Part shown: in pieces, positions 41,701 through 50,758 of the stretch | How the letters are laid out: each line of letters begins with the position of its first letter | Position numbering within the stretch: the stretch's first letter is position 1 | Assembly (NCBI RefSeq): GCF_026421305.1 | Contig: NZ_JAPJBQ010000008.1 | Location: forward strand, 124,001-188,000 | Source of the DNA: Dyella silvae | GTDB taxonomy: Bacteria > Pseudomonadota > Gammaproteobacteria > Xanthomonadales > Rhodanobacteraceae | Direction of reading: 5' to 3' | DNA: 64,000 nucleotides | Translations under genes and position numbers: made by a program | Notes under the pieces: model-generated | Database searches by the model: none | What the model was told of the DNA's origin: nothing | The model's input: the letters and a program-made list of their open reading frames with translations, nothing else

Positions 41701-43197
41701 GGCGTAGCCGGCGTTGGACAGCACCGCCTTATGCAAGGCGGACACCGCCTTCAATTCGGCGGTGCGCTGCTGAACCTGATGCTCCAGCGTGGCGTTGAGT
41801 TCGCGCACCCGCCGCTCCGCCGCCTTGCGGTCGGTGATGTTGCGCAGGGTGGTCGCTACTCCGATGACGCGTTGCCGTTCGTCGCGAATCGGTGACGCCG
41901 AGACCTCGACGTACAGCATCGAGCCATCGCTGTGCCTGCGGACGGATTCAGCAATGGCGACGCTCTCCCCCGCAGCGACCCGCTGTCGTATGTCCTTGTC
42001 TTCATCCAGGTAACGCCTGGGCACGATGAGGTCGGCCATCGGCTTGCCCATCGCATGCTCAGCGTCGTGACCGAAATGACGGGTGGCCGCACGATTCCAT
42101 TCGATGATGGTGCCGTCGAGTGCGGTGCCAATGATGGCGTCGTGTGAGTCTTCGATAATCGTTGCCAGCCGCGCACGCTGCGCCAGCGAGCGCCGCCGCC
42201 GCGAGGTGGCGTACGCCACCAGCCCTGCGATCACTGCGAGCAAGGCGCCACCCGTAGCCATCCAGAACGCCTGCGCTACCGGGTCAGGCAATCCCAGGTC
42301 CTTGATGAACGCTGCGCTCGGCGCGATACCCAGGCGCCAGGTGCGGCCGTACATCGGGATATCCCGCGTCAGCGCGTGACTCAGCTTTCCGTTGGCGCGC
42401 GCCGGCCGCGACGTAAACACGCTTTCAGCGTTGCCACCACCGGACACGTCGGCGATGTCGAGCGACATGCCCGGATAGGATCGCGCAAACGTCGCGAGAA
42501 TCTCGTCCGTGACCAGCGGGGTATAGACCCAGCCGATCAGGTCCGCGTCGCGTTGCTCAGGCGCTGGCTCTTGCGTTGCGCGGTAGATCGGCAACAAAAA
42601 CAACGCACCCCGATCTTTTGCACCGGTGGCCTGAACCAGCGTAATGGGCCCGGTCAGCGTGGCGTGAGCCGATGCCATGGAACTCAGCGCGGCCGCGTGC
42701 CGGTTCGGATCCGACGCAATGTCCAGACCGATGGCTGCCTCATTGGGCGACTCGGGCTCAACGTACTTGATGATGAACCGGTCGCCGGTCGTGCCGGTGA
42801 GCTCACGCAGATGGAACGGTGCGCCCCGCTCGGCCTGGGCCTTGGCCACAAACCGGGTCAGTTCGCTCTCGGGCACCCGGACAATAAAGCCGAACCCCCG
42901 CGACCCCGGAAATTCCACGCCCATGTCGCGCGACTGCATGGCACGGGCAAAGGTGTCGTGGCTGACATTGCTGAAGCCCACGGCGATGACGGCGGCGCGC
43001 ACGCCGCGCAGGCCGTTGTCGTAAAGATGAAAGCGGGTCTGCAAATCCTGGGATATCTGGTCCGCGGTGAGATTCAACCGCTGTTCGACCACCCGATGAT
43101 TATTTGCCAGCAACCGCCAGCTTGCCGCGGCGGTCACGCCCCACGCCAACACCAGCACTGCCACCGACCAGAATACTGGGCCAAGTTTCCTTGCCAC
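38704..43197 (-). CDS. CHASE-PAS hybrid sensor histidine kinase with two receivers and an HPt domain
   Basis: A 1497-residue membrane kinase. The N-terminal helix is followed by a periplasmic CHASE sensor domain (about 60-260) and a second helix (about 305-330). Three PAS domains (about 340-455, 490-600, 630-745) precede the HisKA domain with the phospho-His in [14 protein letters not shown] (about 768). The HATPase domain has [12 protein letters not shown] and [13 protein letters not shown]. Receiver 1 has [12 protein letters not shown] (about 1060), receiver 2 [12 protein letters not shown] (about 1206). The HPt domain has [12 protein letters not shown] (His about 1353). It is a complete phosphorelay in one chain, and the downstream diguanylate cyclase is the likely output. 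Confidence 0.95.
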   Translation of the reverse strand: MARKLGPVFWSVAVLVLAWGVTAAASWRLLANNHRVVEQRLNLTADQISQDLQTRFHLYDNGLRGVRAAVIAVGFSNVSHDTFARAMQSRDMGVEFPGSRGFGFIVRVPESELTRFVAKAQAERGAPFHLRELTGTTGDRFIIKYVEPESPNEAAIGLDIASDPNRHAAALSSMASAHATLTGPITLVQATGAKDRGALFLLPIYRATQEPAPEQRDADLIGWVYTPLVTDEILATFARSYPGMSLDIADVSGGGNAESVFTSRPARANGKLSHALTRDIPMYGRTWRLGIAPSAAFIKDLGLPDPVAQAFWMATGGALLAVIAGLVAYATSRRRRSLAQRARLATIIEDSHDAIIGTALDGTIIEWNRAATRHFGHDAEHAMGKPMADLIVPRRYLDEDKDIRQRVAAGESVAIAESVRRHSDGSMLYVEVSASPIRDERQRVIGVATTLRNITDRKAAERRVRELNATLEHQVQQRTAELKAVSALHKAVLSNAGYAIFATDAQGTITLFNPAAEAMLGYAAPELIGEASPLQFHDETEVILRAEALEAELHRPVRAGFEALAVKAQHAPDVHEWTYVKKSGKRLPVLLNISAMKREDGSIEGYLGVAASLEELKRRENALAVNQRKLRGLFELSPLGIALTDESGKLVEFNPAYRNLTGYTDAELMEMDYWRLTPSEYLPQEQRILATLEQTGRYGPYDKHYVRKDGTRVPVRLNGVTLRIEDKPYIWSIVEDTTDQRLAEATMVNAIVAAEAASQAKSDFLANMSHEIRTPMNAILGMLQLLQKTSLDAKQRDYTQKTETAATTLLTLLNDILDFSKIEAGRLTLEMHEFDLDKLLREIAVIVSANIGGKDIEVVFDIDPGIPSWLVGDSLRLQQVLINLAGNAVKFTEVGEVRLQARLVRRTGGSVGVHFEVQDTGIGIAEEKLATIFEGFSQAEASTTRRFGGSGLGLAISRRLVEMMGGELHVESQLGIGSRFYFNVDVQTTERPTAVSADVMSQLRELKVLVVDDNASARTILSDIATSLGWHCDAVANGAEALRRVGGKGDQAMVYDVILMDWSMPGMDGWEAGRRIRDMCQPDQCPLIVMVTMHEREAVAEQMSSASVAMDGFLVKPVTSSMLLDAVADALASRTPVLPALHEAGRPGEEPRPLIGVSILVVEDNATNQQVAKELLEFEGAVVDVASSGIEALTMLDEGIHLYDVVLMDIQMPGMDGFTATRHIRATAGMETLPIIAMTANVLETDRLACLEAGMNDHLGKPFNIDVLVNTILHWTNKRGGSADESAPAAPQRHPTSGWVDADLDYAGSLARFGGREAPYHAALKTFERSAKEVIVGLEVALENNDAKEAAMTLHTLKGAAATIGANRLSAMAGSYEREASAGSILTGESTVVSHLTELIGRVASAIRQVLKAPEGNPESVVDLPLDRDALSELAKLLAASNLSAVDHYEGMRGQFAGARPDIRQQLDDAMSMLDLKTGLRICNELLEAENKGRPHE

Positions 43198-43474
43198 GCC
43201 GTCCCCCGTCTGGATGCGCCGCTGTGAGGTCGGCGGAGCGCATTATGACGCCGGCCGGCGTCCCGGTTCCATGAAGATGCCTTGTCCTTGCGCAGGTCCC
43301 CGCACGAGCCCCCGGGCACTCGCGCCGCAGGATTTCACGGCAGACACTCAGTGGCCCTTGCCCCCGTGACTCTGCCAGCATGAGGCCGCCCCGGCTCACG
43401 CTGGCTCGACGGTAGCGCAGGCAGGGTTGCAGGACATCGACAGGTTCGTTCCATTGATAGGGAGAGCACACTAA

Positions 43475-44242
43475 ATGGGTTTTATCCTTGGCCACCCGCT
43501 GGTGGTGTTTGTTGTCGCGGTCGTTGCTCTCTGGATCGCCGGACGCGTCGGCGCCAGCCTTGCAAAACGGCATGGCCGCGCTGAGTCCGAAGAGCGCGAG
43601 GCTTTCAATGTGTTGCAGGGCGCCACGCTGACCCTGCTCGGGCTGATCATCGGCTTCAGCTTTTCCATGGCGATCAGCCGCTACGACCAGCGCAAAAACT
43701 ACGAAGAGGCCGAAGCCAACGCCATCGGCACGGAATATGTGCGCTTCGACCTGCTACCGGCGGCAGCCGCCGCCAAAGCACGCCCCTTGCTCGTCCAGTA
43801 TCTCGATCAACGCATCAAGTTCTACGAGACGAGAGACCGGGATCAGCTCGCCCAGATCAATGCCCGCACCAGCGCGTTGCAGGCCAGCCTGTGGGACACC
43901 GTAACCCCTTCGGCCAAAGAGCAACCCAGTCCCATCATCGCCCTCGTGGTCGCGGGGATGAATGACGTACTCAACTCACAAGGCTATACGCAGGCCGCGT
44001 GGTGGAACCGCATACCCATCGCCGCGTGGATCCTGATGGCGACCATCGCTCTCGGCTGTAACGTGCTGGTTGGCATCGGAGCAGGCGGCCTCACCAGAGA
44101 CCCGGCGATGATGTTCGTGCTTCCGTTGGTCGTCGCCGTGTCATTCATGCTCATCGCCGATATCGACAGCCCACGCGGCGGCGTCATCCACGTGAGCGCG
44201 CAGAACCTGCTCGCGCTGAAGGCATCCCTGCCCCAGACATGA
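43475..44242 (+). CDS. DUF4239 (bestrophin-like) membrane protein
   Basis: A 255-residue protein with two N-terminal helices (one near residues 5-25, one in LTLLGLIIGFSFSMAISRYD), a long cytoplasmic or periplasmic stretch (residues 70-165) and two C-terminal helices (WILMATIALGCNVLVG and MFVLPLVVAVSFMLIADI). This is the pattern of DUF4239, annotated as bestrophin-like anion channel domains. The IGFSFSMAISRYDQRKNYEEAEANAIG motif is typical of the family. The function is not established. It stands alone. Confidence 0.82.
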   Translation: MGFILGHPLVVFVVAVVALWIAGRVGASLAKRHGRAESEEREAFNVLQGATLTLLGLIIGFSFSMAISRYDQRKNYEEAEANAIGTEYVRFDLLPAAAAAKARPLLVQYLDQRIKFYETRDRDQLAQINARTSALQASLWDTVTPSAKEQPSPIIALVVAGMNDVLNSQGYTQAAWWNRIPIAAWILMATIALGCNVLVGIGAGGLTRDPAMMFVLPLVVAVSFMLIADIDSPRGGVIHVSAQNLLALKASLPQT

Positions 44243-44339
44243 CAGACATCAGCACGATATGGGCTCACTCACCAGCGTGCCGGAGAGTGAGCCCGATCGG
44301 GTCATGGTTTTACTGCGTTGATCAGAACGGTAAAGCGGC

Positions 44340-44750
44340 TCAGCGCAATTGCTGAATACGGATCATGTTGCCGGCAGGATCACGAACGGCACAGTCGCGC
44401 ACGCCATACGGCTGATCGGTGGGCTCCTGGACAATATCGGCGTCGCGAGCCTGCAGCTGCTCAAAGGTGCCGGCAAGGTCTTTGGTAGCCAGCAGAAGAA
44501 TGCCGAAGGTGCCCTTGGCCATCATCTCGGCGATGGTGCGGCGCTCATCGTCGGTCATACCCGGGCTGGCCTCGGGCGGGTACAGCACAATGGAAGTACC
44601 GGGCTGGCCCGTCGGGCCCACGGTGATCCAGCGCTTTCCTGCATACCCGACATCGTTGCGCACTTCAAAGCCGAGGGTATCGCGATAAAACGCCAGCGCG
44701 GCGTCAGGATTGTTCTGAGGGAGGAAGCTCGAGTGAATGGAAATATCCAT
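44340..44750 (-). CDS. VOC (glyoxalase/bleomycin resistance) family protein
   Basis: A 136-residue vicinal-oxygen-chelate fold protein with two beta-alpha-beta-beta-beta modules: DISIHSSFLPQNNPDAALAF at the start, then YPPEASPG, and a last strand YGVRDCAVRDPAGNMIRIQQ typical of the family. The substrate is unknown. The gene follows the AraC gene by 37 bases on the same strand, so AraC probably controls it. Confidence 0.85.
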   Translation of the reverse strand: MDISIHSSFLPQNNPDAALAFYRDTLGFEVRNDVGYAGKRWITVGPTGQPGTSIVLYPPEASPGMTDDERRTIAEMMAKGTFGILLLATKDLAGTFEQLQARDADIVQEPTDQPYGVRDCAVRDPAGNMIRIQQLR

Positions 44751-44787
44751 GGCAGTTGCTCTCAGTGGTGGGTGAGGTCCATGGGGA

Positions 44788-45237
44788 TCAGTCTAGTTCC
44801 GGCTCCCGAACCGGCGCTTCTCGATTCCTGACGGGTCGCGCCACCTGACGCGCCACGCAGGGCGGCATCTCCGCGACGGCATGCGTCTCCTGGCGCCGGT
44901 AGACACCGGGTGACATGCCGACCAGTTCCGTGAATCGCGTTGTAAAGGTGCCCAGGGACGCGCACCCCACCGCAAAGCAAACCTCGGTGACGCTGAGGTC
45001 CCCACGGCGCAGCAAGGTCATCGCGCGCTCGATGCGGCGTGTCATCAGATAGCTATAAGGCGATTCGCCATAGGCAAGCCGGAACTGACGGCTGAGATGC
45101 CCGGCTGACATATGCACGCCGCGTGCAAGCGCTTCGACATCCAGCGGCTGCGCGTAGTCGCGGTCGATCCGGTCGCGGACCCGGCGCAAGCGGGCAAGGT
45201 CACGCAGATGCTGTGCTGCTGCGGGTCGCTTGTTCAT
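44788..45237 (-). CDS. AraC-family transcriptional regulator (DNA-binding domain only)
   Basis: A 149-residue regulator made almost entirely of the double helix-turn-helix AraC domain: ALARGVHMSAGHLSRQFR forms the first helix-turn-helix and VTEVCFAVGCASLGTFTTRF the second. There is no N-terminal effector domain, similar to SoxS/MarA-size regulators. The start was set at MNKRPAAA, close to the domain boundary. The downstream VOC gene is probably its operon partner. Confidence 0.9.
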   Translation of the reverse strand: MNKRPAAAQHLRDLARLRRVRDRIDRDYAQPLDVEALARGVHMSAGHLSRQFRLAYGESPYSYLMTRRIERAMTLLRRGDLSVTEVCFAVGCASLGTFTTRFTELVGMSPGVYRRQETHAVAEMPPCVARQVARPVRNREAPVREPELD

Positions 45238-45296
45238 AGGCGGGATCGTGTCATGTCGCCCTTTGTCGCTCAAGCCCGGGCAGGAACAGGGCTTGC

Positions 45297-45953
45297 TCAC
45301 GGATATCCGTGTTGCCGAGTCATGGCCACCCACGCAGACAGGCAGGCCAGCTTCTGCTCCTTGCGCCACGGCTTTCCCATGGACGCGCCCAACGCATTCA
45401 GCTGGACAGCGATCTCTGCCGATGACTTGCCGAACATCTCGCCGGCGAGATCCGGCAGCGACTTCTCGTCCAGCTCGGTAAGCGGGATACCGCATTCACC
45501 GGATGCGAACCGAAGCGCGTCGCGCACCGCCAGCGCTTCCGCAACGGGCACGTGCTCTGCCCAGGCAAGGCTGTATCCGACAAGATCGGTGATCCAACCG
45601 GCGCGATTGACGAGCAATGCCACCATGCCCGGCTTGTGTCCCGTCAATGCCAGTTGATCGATGATGGCTTGCAGACCACGTGTTGCCAGTTGCTCCTGAC
45701 GCCTGCGCCCCTCTGCTACCTTCGCCGATGCCTCGATTGATGCACCGCCCTGCGGGCCGCGTGGCATCTCAGCCGCTATCTGGTAAGGCTCCAGGGAAAT
45801 GCGGTCGCCTGCGGCGCTGGTTTCGAGAACGGTAGAAAGAATAGTGCGGGGCTCACCCGCAGCGATGGTTACGCACACCACCACGGCACCGCCCTTGTGC
45901 GCGCGCAATCCGATGCCAGTCATGACTTGAGCACGATGTTCCGGTGCTGGCAT
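45297..45953 (-). CDS. conserved-looking hypothetical protein
   Basis: A 218-residue protein, preceded by GGGAGG five bases before ATG, with no signal peptide or membrane helix. It starts with a strand segment GIGLRAHKGGAVVVCVTIAAG and has a helical C-terminal half. Alternating strand and helix segments suggest a soluble globular alpha/beta protein. I do not recognise a family or catalytic motif. Codon use and GC look like the neighbours. It lies upstream of the AraC gene on the same strand, with 59 bases between. Confidence 0.75.
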   Translation of the reverse strand: MPAPEHRAQVMTGIGLRAHKGGAVVVCVTIAAGEPRTILSTVLETSAAGDRISLEPYQIAAEMPRGPQGGASIEASAKVAEGRRRQEQLATRGLQAIIDQLALTGHKPGMVALLVNRAGWITDLVGYSLAWAEHVPVAEALAVRDALRFASGECGIPLTELDEKSLPDLAGEMFGKSSAEIAVQLNALGASMGKPWRKEQKLACLSAWVAMTRQHGYP

Positions 45954-46108
45954 AAGCGCCTCCCGGTAGCTGGTTGAACGCGGCTGCCTTCCCTGCCTCC
46001 CCATTTGCGGAAAATTTACTCAAATCCGCTCTTGCGCCATAGCGCTTTTACGCAGGCCTCATGGAGCATTTACCCATCCAATCCGGATGGCAAAACGTAT
46101 ACAACACT

Positions 46109-46534
46109 ATGAGTATAAGGATCATCCAGGGTCCCCACGCTCAATCACCCGACACCGAGGTACTGCGCCATTTGCAGCAACGGGCAAACGCAGCGGGCCG
46201 CACGTTGGAACTATGCCCTTGCGGCTGCCTGCCCGAGCTGATCGACCAGATACGCGCCACCGAAGCGGACTCCACGGAATTCATGCTGCTCGATCTCGGC
46301 GATCTGGCGTATCAAGCCAAAATCCATCCCGAAGCGGGTCTGGATGGCGCGCTCGATGAACTGAGCACGCCCTATGTCGAAGTCCACGAAGAAAGTGGCG
46401 CCGAGCTGGATCACCCTGCAGGGTTTCATCACGCGCCCATCGCCACCGTCATCATCCACGGTGACATCGGCAGCAGCTACCACATCGGCCTGGGTATTGC
46501 CCTGCGGCAACTGAGCCTGCAGCAGGCCGCCTGA
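46109..46534 (+). CDS. AroQ-like (type II 3-dehydroquinate dehydratase fold) protein lacking catalytic residues
   Basis: A 141-residue flavodoxin-like protein. Its start IRIIQGPH matches the INGPN region of type II dehydroquinases. The helix LIDQIRA and the strand-helix LDGALDELSTPYVEVH, FHHAPIATVIIHGD match the rest. The catalytic flexible loop with Arg and Tyr is deleted, and the NPGAYTH-like loop with catalytic Asn is replaced by LDLGDLAYQ. It is thus likely a non-enzymatic or repurposed paralogue. Alternative start at 46061 adds 16 residues. It stands alone on the plus strand. Confidence 0.75.
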   Translation: MSIRIIQGPHAQSPDTEVLRHLQQRANAAGRTLELCPCGCLPELIDQIRATEADSTEFMLLDLGDLAYQAKIHPEAGLDGALDELSTPYVEVHEESGAELDHPAGFHHAPIATVIIHGDIGSSYHIGLGIALRQLSLQQAA

Positions 46535-46705
46535 CCGCGTGCCTTGCGTCGTACTCGTCCCGGATATCGGCAGCGGGCCGAAAGCCAACATCTACCCAAA
46601 CGGCGTAAGGTAGGCGTGTCTACACAGCGCACGCCATGCCGCCGATCGCTTCGCTTGATTCGCGCGATTCATGATCCCGGAGATGGCGACGAAAGGACGC
46701 CTCAG

Positions 46706-47350
46706 ATGGCCGACCTGATTCTCACCACCTACGATTGGGTTCCCGAGTTACCTCGAGGTTCCGTGCGTGACCTGCGCATCCGCTGGGCGCTGGAAGAAGC
46801 CGGCCTGCCCTACCGTGTCGAGAGCACCTCGTTCAACGAACGCACCCCAGAGCACTTTGCCCACCAACCTTTCGGCCAGGTGCCGTGGTTGACCGACGGC
46901 GATCTCTCGATGTTCGAGAGCGGTGCGATTCTCCTTTATCTGGGCCAGCAGAGTGAGGCGCTGATGCCTTCCGATCCGCGTGGCCGCAGCGAAGTGATGG
47001 AGTGGCTGTTCGCAGCGTTGAATTCCGTTGAAATGGCCAGCCTGCCCTGGTCCATTTTTATGTTTGCCGGCGACACTACTGAAACGCCAGGGCGAAAGCG
47101 CCTGGACCAGTTCCTCAAGGCTCGCCTTCGCCACATGGAGGCGGTGCTGGCGGGACGGGAATGGCTAGCAAGGACCTTCTCCGTCGCCGATATCGCCATG
47201 GCCGACGTACTGCGCCTTGTTGACCGATTCGATGGGCTGGCGGCGTATCCCGCCTGCCGGGAATATGTCGCGCGCGCCACTGCCCGTCCGTCGTTCGTGA
47301 AAGCACACGCCGATCAGATGGCGCATTTCGCTGCGGCCGACCCGGCCTAG
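46706..47350 (+). CDS. glutathione S-transferase family protein
   Basis: A 214-residue protein with a thioredoxin-like N-terminal domain (RIRWALEEAGLPYRVES, then GQVPWLTDGDLSMFESGAILLYLGQQ, which carries the cis-Pro and Glu-Ser glutathione contacts) and an all-helical C-terminal domain containing FSVADIAMADVLR. It would conjugate or reduce electrophiles with glutathione; the substrate is unknown. The start was set at MADLILTTYDW with AAGGA upstream. Confidence 0.92.
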   Translation: MADLILTTYDWVPELPRGSVRDLRIRWALEEAGLPYRVESTSFNERTPEHFAHQPFGQVPWLTDGDLSMFESGAILLYLGQQSEALMPSDPRGRSEVMEWLFAALNSVEMASLPWSIFMFAGDTTETPGRKRLDQFLKARLRHMEAVLAGREWLARTFSVADIAMADVLRLVDRFDGLAAYPACREYVARATARPSFVKAHADQMAHFAAADPA

Positions 47351-47427
47351 CGTATTCGCTCGCTGCGCGGGCTTGCGACAGCGATTGCGCTGATGGTCAG
47401 CATCGAAAAGGGGGCTTCACCTGCTTA

Positions 47428-49695
47428 CTAGCGACTCGCGGTGCCGCTGGGGTATTTCGCCAGCACTGCCTTGAAGCGCGGATCGTCACGCAAGGGATCC
47501 CAAAGCGGATCGAGCCGAAGCACCGCGCTCGACAGGACGACGCCAGCAGGCATGGACAGCACGCGGTCGATCAGCGCGATAGCCTGCTCGGGCTGACCGA
47601 CCCGCATATAGATCTGCGCCTGATAGGAGAGCATATCCGCGCCGGTGAGCGCATCCTCAGCGACGGGCATCAAGGCCACGGCGCGCTCGCCTGCGGCGAT
47701 CGCCTCGGCTTTCTTCCCGAGACCGGCATAGGCAAAGCCCAGAGCGAGATGCAGATCCGCGTCGTCGGGCCGCTCGACGAGGGCGGCGCGAGCCTGTGCC
47801 GCAATCTCGGTATAGAGGTCCGCCGCTTTGGCCGTGTCTCCGTTCGCCTGCAAGGCCCATGCGAGATACAGGCGCCGGGGCAACACGATGTTGTCCGGAT
47901 CGTCCCAGTTCTCAAAATTGTCTGCCTCTGCCACCTTGATGGCGCCTGCATAATCGCGGGCCCACGTGCGCTCGTAATAGATCGCCATGGTGTTGCCCTT
48001 GTAGATATCGCTCCCCGGCGTGAGCGTCGCAAGCGTGGCGCGCAGCGGTGCAGGATCACCCTTCCACATCAGCTCATTGAAGATCTGTGTCAATCGTTCG
48101 CCGACCGGATTGCGGCTCAGCTTGATGGCAACGCCATAGGCCTGATCGGCATCGGCGTAGCGGCGCATACTTTGATAGGTCACGCCGAGTTGGTTGAACG
48201 CAAATTCACTATGCGGGTCGAGCACGGTGGCCGTGTGAAACAGCGCCACCGCTTCATCCCAGCGCCCCTGACGCCGTGCGATCGAGGCGATAAGCAGCTC
48301 CACCGTGGCACTGTTGGGCAACGCCTGCCGGGCCAGCTCCAGCTGCGTGGTGGCGCTGGCGTAGTCCCGGTGCCCCCAGTAGTAGTACAACCCCAGTGCG
48401 TAATGTCCCTGCCCAAGATTCGGCTGCAATGCCAGGGCGCGATCCGCGGCAGTTTTTGCTTCAGCCAGTCGCGCATTCGTACGATCGGGCGCGAAGAAAT
48501 ACATCTGCATGTGGGCGCGCGCCAGCGCGGCCGATGCCAGCGCAAAGTCCGGATCTTTGGCCAGTGCCTGTTGATACAGCGAGATCGCCACGGGTATTTC
48601 CGCGGATGACAGCGTGGGGTCGTCGTAGGCACGGTTGGCATGCACGCCCGCGCGCAGGAACAGATCGTAGGCTTCAGCGTTTCTGGTAGGCACTCGGTCG
48701 AGACGCGCGGTCTCGGCGGACGTCAGCTGCACCTTCAGCGCCTCTGCCACATTTTGCGCGACCTCGCCTTCCACATTGAATACGTTGTCCAGCGTGCGCG
48801 TATAGGCTTTTGCCCAGAGATGGTTTCCACTGTCGGCATCGATCAGCTGCACATTGATCAGCACCTGATCACCGGCCTTCTGCACCGTACCCTCGAGCAG
48901 CGTTGCCACGCCCAATTGGTGTGCGATGGTTTTTACGTCCTCGGGATGGCTCGGATACTTTTCCGTCGAGGTGCGGGAGATCACCTTGAGCCCGCCGATA
49001 CCCACCAGCTGGGTCAGGATCATGTCTTGCATGCCACTGGCGAAATACGCGTTGCTCTCGTCCGCGCTGAGACTCTGGAACGGCAGCACCGCGATGGACT
49101 TGATATCAACCACGGATGCCGTCTCCGCCGGGTGGCGTCCGAACTGGTGCCAGCTGAGCAATGCCGCCGCCAGTGCGAGCAATCCCGCAAGCACGGCAAC
49201 GAATCGCCTTGCGGGCCGGCCGGCCTCCGCTGGCGGCACGGGCGTCTCCGGGCTGGCTGGCGTTTCGGCCGGCGTGGCGGCGACCTGGCTGGTAAAGTCA
49301 TGTACGAACGCAAGTTCCGTGCCGCCCGGCACCCGGTCCGCCATCAACTCCTCGCGCGATCCGGCGGATCGCACATCGGCGTCGAGACGAAAGCCAACGC
49401 CATGCACGGTGTGCAGATAGTGGCTCTCTTCACCGCTCTCGCCGAGCGCATGGCGCAACAACGCGATGATGCGGCTGAGTGAGCCTGGGGTGACATTGCG
49501 GTGCCCCCACACCACGTCGAGAATCTCATCACGGCTCAATACGCGGCCGGGTTCGTTCGCCAGCAGGACGAGCACGGCGAACGCCTTGCGCTCAAGCCCG
49601 ACCTCTTCGCCATCGACAAAAAGGCGATGGCCCAGGGTGTCGATCTCGACGGCATCGAACGCAATCCACGCAGCAGAGGCGGTCTCTGCGGTCAT
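47428..49695 (-). CDS. winged-helix DNA-binding protein with TolB-like and TPR domains
   Basis: A 755-residue CadC-like protein. An N-terminal OmpR-type winged helix (about residues 10-105) includes GLERKAFAVLVLLANEPGRVLSR and SLSRIIALLRHAL. A linker and a single transmembrane helix (FVAVLAGLLALAAALLSW) follow. A TolB/adenylate-cyclase-associated segment starts SIAVLPFQSLSADESNAYFA and about eight TPR repeats extend to the end. This layout is a membrane-embedded regulator with a periplasmic sensing part. The start was set at the ATG preceded by GGAGG; an ATG 11 codons upstream also has GGAG. Confidence 0.88.
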   Translation of the reverse strand: MTAETASAAWIAFDAVEIDTLGHRLFVDGEEVGLERKAFAVLVLLANEPGRVLSRDEILDVVWGHRNVTPGSLSRIIALLRHALGESGEESHYLHTVHGVGFRLDADVRSAGSREELMADRVPGGTELAFVHDFTSQVAATPAETPASPETPVPPAEAGRPARRFVAVLAGLLALAAALLSWHQFGRHPAETASVVDIKSIAVLPFQSLSADESNAYFASGMQDMILTQLVGIGGLKVISRTSTEKYPSHPEDVKTIAHQLGVATLLEGTVQKAGDQVLINVQLIDADSGNHLWAKAYTRTLDNVFNVEGEVAQNVAEALKVQLTSAETARLDRVPTRNAEAYDLFLRAGVHANRAYDDPTLSSAEIPVAISLYQQALAKDPDFALASAALARAHMQMYFFAPDRTNARLAEAKTAADRALALQPNLGQGHYALGLYYYWGHRDYASATTQLELARQALPNSATVELLIASIARRQGRWDEAVALFHTATVLDPHSEFAFNQLGVTYQSMRRYADADQAYGVAIKLSRNPVGERLTQIFNELMWKGDPAPLRATLATLTPGSDIYKGNTMAIYYERTWARDYAGAIKVAEADNFENWDDPDNIVLPRRLYLAWALQANGDTAKAADLYTEIAAQARAALVERPDDADLHLALGFAYAGLGKKAEAIAAGERAVALMPVAEDALTGADMLSYQAQIYMRVGQPEQAIALIDRVLSMPAGVVLSSAVLRLDPLWDPLRDDPRFKAVLAKYPSGTASR

Positions 49696-50035
49696 TTGTT
49701 CGACCTCCAGTGCCCTTCGTTGGCCCATTGAGCTTACTCCAAGTCTGACGCAAGTCCCGTCGCGCGCACGTGTGGATTCCGTTGCTGATTGGGCAGCCTT
49801 TGGCTCACCCAAAAAATCCTTCTTCTATACGACGAGTCAGGGGGTGCCAGATCGACATTCGCGCCTTATGCGGCGCCAGCGTCACACGGAGCGGGAGATG
49901 CAAAAAAGCCGGCCGGAAGGGCGAGCTGGCGCTTCCTAGTTGGACGCACAGACGTCTGTTTCACGGTAGCGGCCATGACGGCCATGCAAACCAAAGCGCC
50001 CGTCAGGTGAAGATCTGCAAGTCGCGCGCTGCGGA

Positions 50036-50674
50036 TCAACCCGCCTCAAGCTGAACCAGAGTGGCCTTGAACTCCTCGGCCGCCCCTGCAAAACCCGCTG
50101 CGCCAACATCAAATACCCAGCGACGCAATGAAGGTGCCGGTGCCAGGCCGTAGCCCGCAAGGCTCACCTGGGCGTCGATAGCACGGGTAACGGCCTTCAT
50201 CATTGCCGATGCGGCGCCCGTCGTTTCCTTGGGTGCCAGGCCCGCGTCGAGCAGACTTGGCGCAAAAGCGGCACTGGCCACGCCAAGTTGCGTGGCAGCG
50301 CGAACCGCCGTGGCGGCCGCACTCGCCGTCACTGCCGTCGTCCACTCCGATGGCTCGCCCATACCGATCACCATGACCGCGCGTGCCGCGATGGCCGCGG
50401 GCGGCTGACGGATAAGCAGCGTCTCCATGGGGTTGGCGAGAAACACGCCCTCATCGCGCAACCGCAGCAGCATGCCCGACAGCACCTGGTTCAGATGGAG
50501 CAACCCACCGCGTGGCCCACCATCAAGCTCGCGGGTGAACATGCAGGCAAAAGAGAGGTCGACATCGGCCGCCACGCCATCCCAGGCAGCGATGTCGAGG
50601 GATATCCCCTGCCAATGGCCCAGGGTCTGCTGTTCAGGCATGCGTTCTCCGGAGACGATTACAGGTTTGATCAT
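50036..50674 (-). CDS. orphan protein resembling the N-terminal domain of M17 leucyl aminopeptidases
   Basis: A 212-residue protein without signal or membrane helix. Its middle (GLLHLNQVLSGMLLRLRDEG and TLLIRQPPAAIAARAVMVIGMG) resembles the macro-like N-terminal domain of leucyl aminopeptidase. The catalytic M17 domain is absent, so it is not a peptidase by itself. The C-terminal half is Ala-rich helical. An in-frame ATG 11 codons downstream is an alternative start. The gene is on the same strand as the next membrane protein gene, 84 bases away. Confidence 0.7.
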   Translation of the reverse strand: MIKPVIVSGERMPEQQTLGHWQGISLDIAAWDGVAADVDLSFACMFTRELDGGPRGGLLHLNQVLSGMLLRLRDEGVFLANPMETLLIRQPPAAIAARAVMVIGMGEPSEWTTAVTASAAATAVRAATQLGVASAAFAPSLLDAGLAPKETTGAASAMMKAVTRAIDAQVSLAGYGLAPAPSLRRWVFDVGAAGFAGAAEEFKATLVQLEAG

Positions 50675-50758
50675 GTCACACGCGTACGCGCGGCCGACGC
50701 GATAGCCACCGGCGAACTTTTTCGACCACGGCCCAGGCGCAGGTGTTACGGCGCGATC

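Noticed and set aside
49948-49959. ACAGACGTCTGT palindrome upstream of the M17-N-like gene end
   Set aside because: A 12-base palindrome in a gap downstream of the M17-N-like gene's stop codon, with no promoter context; probably chance.
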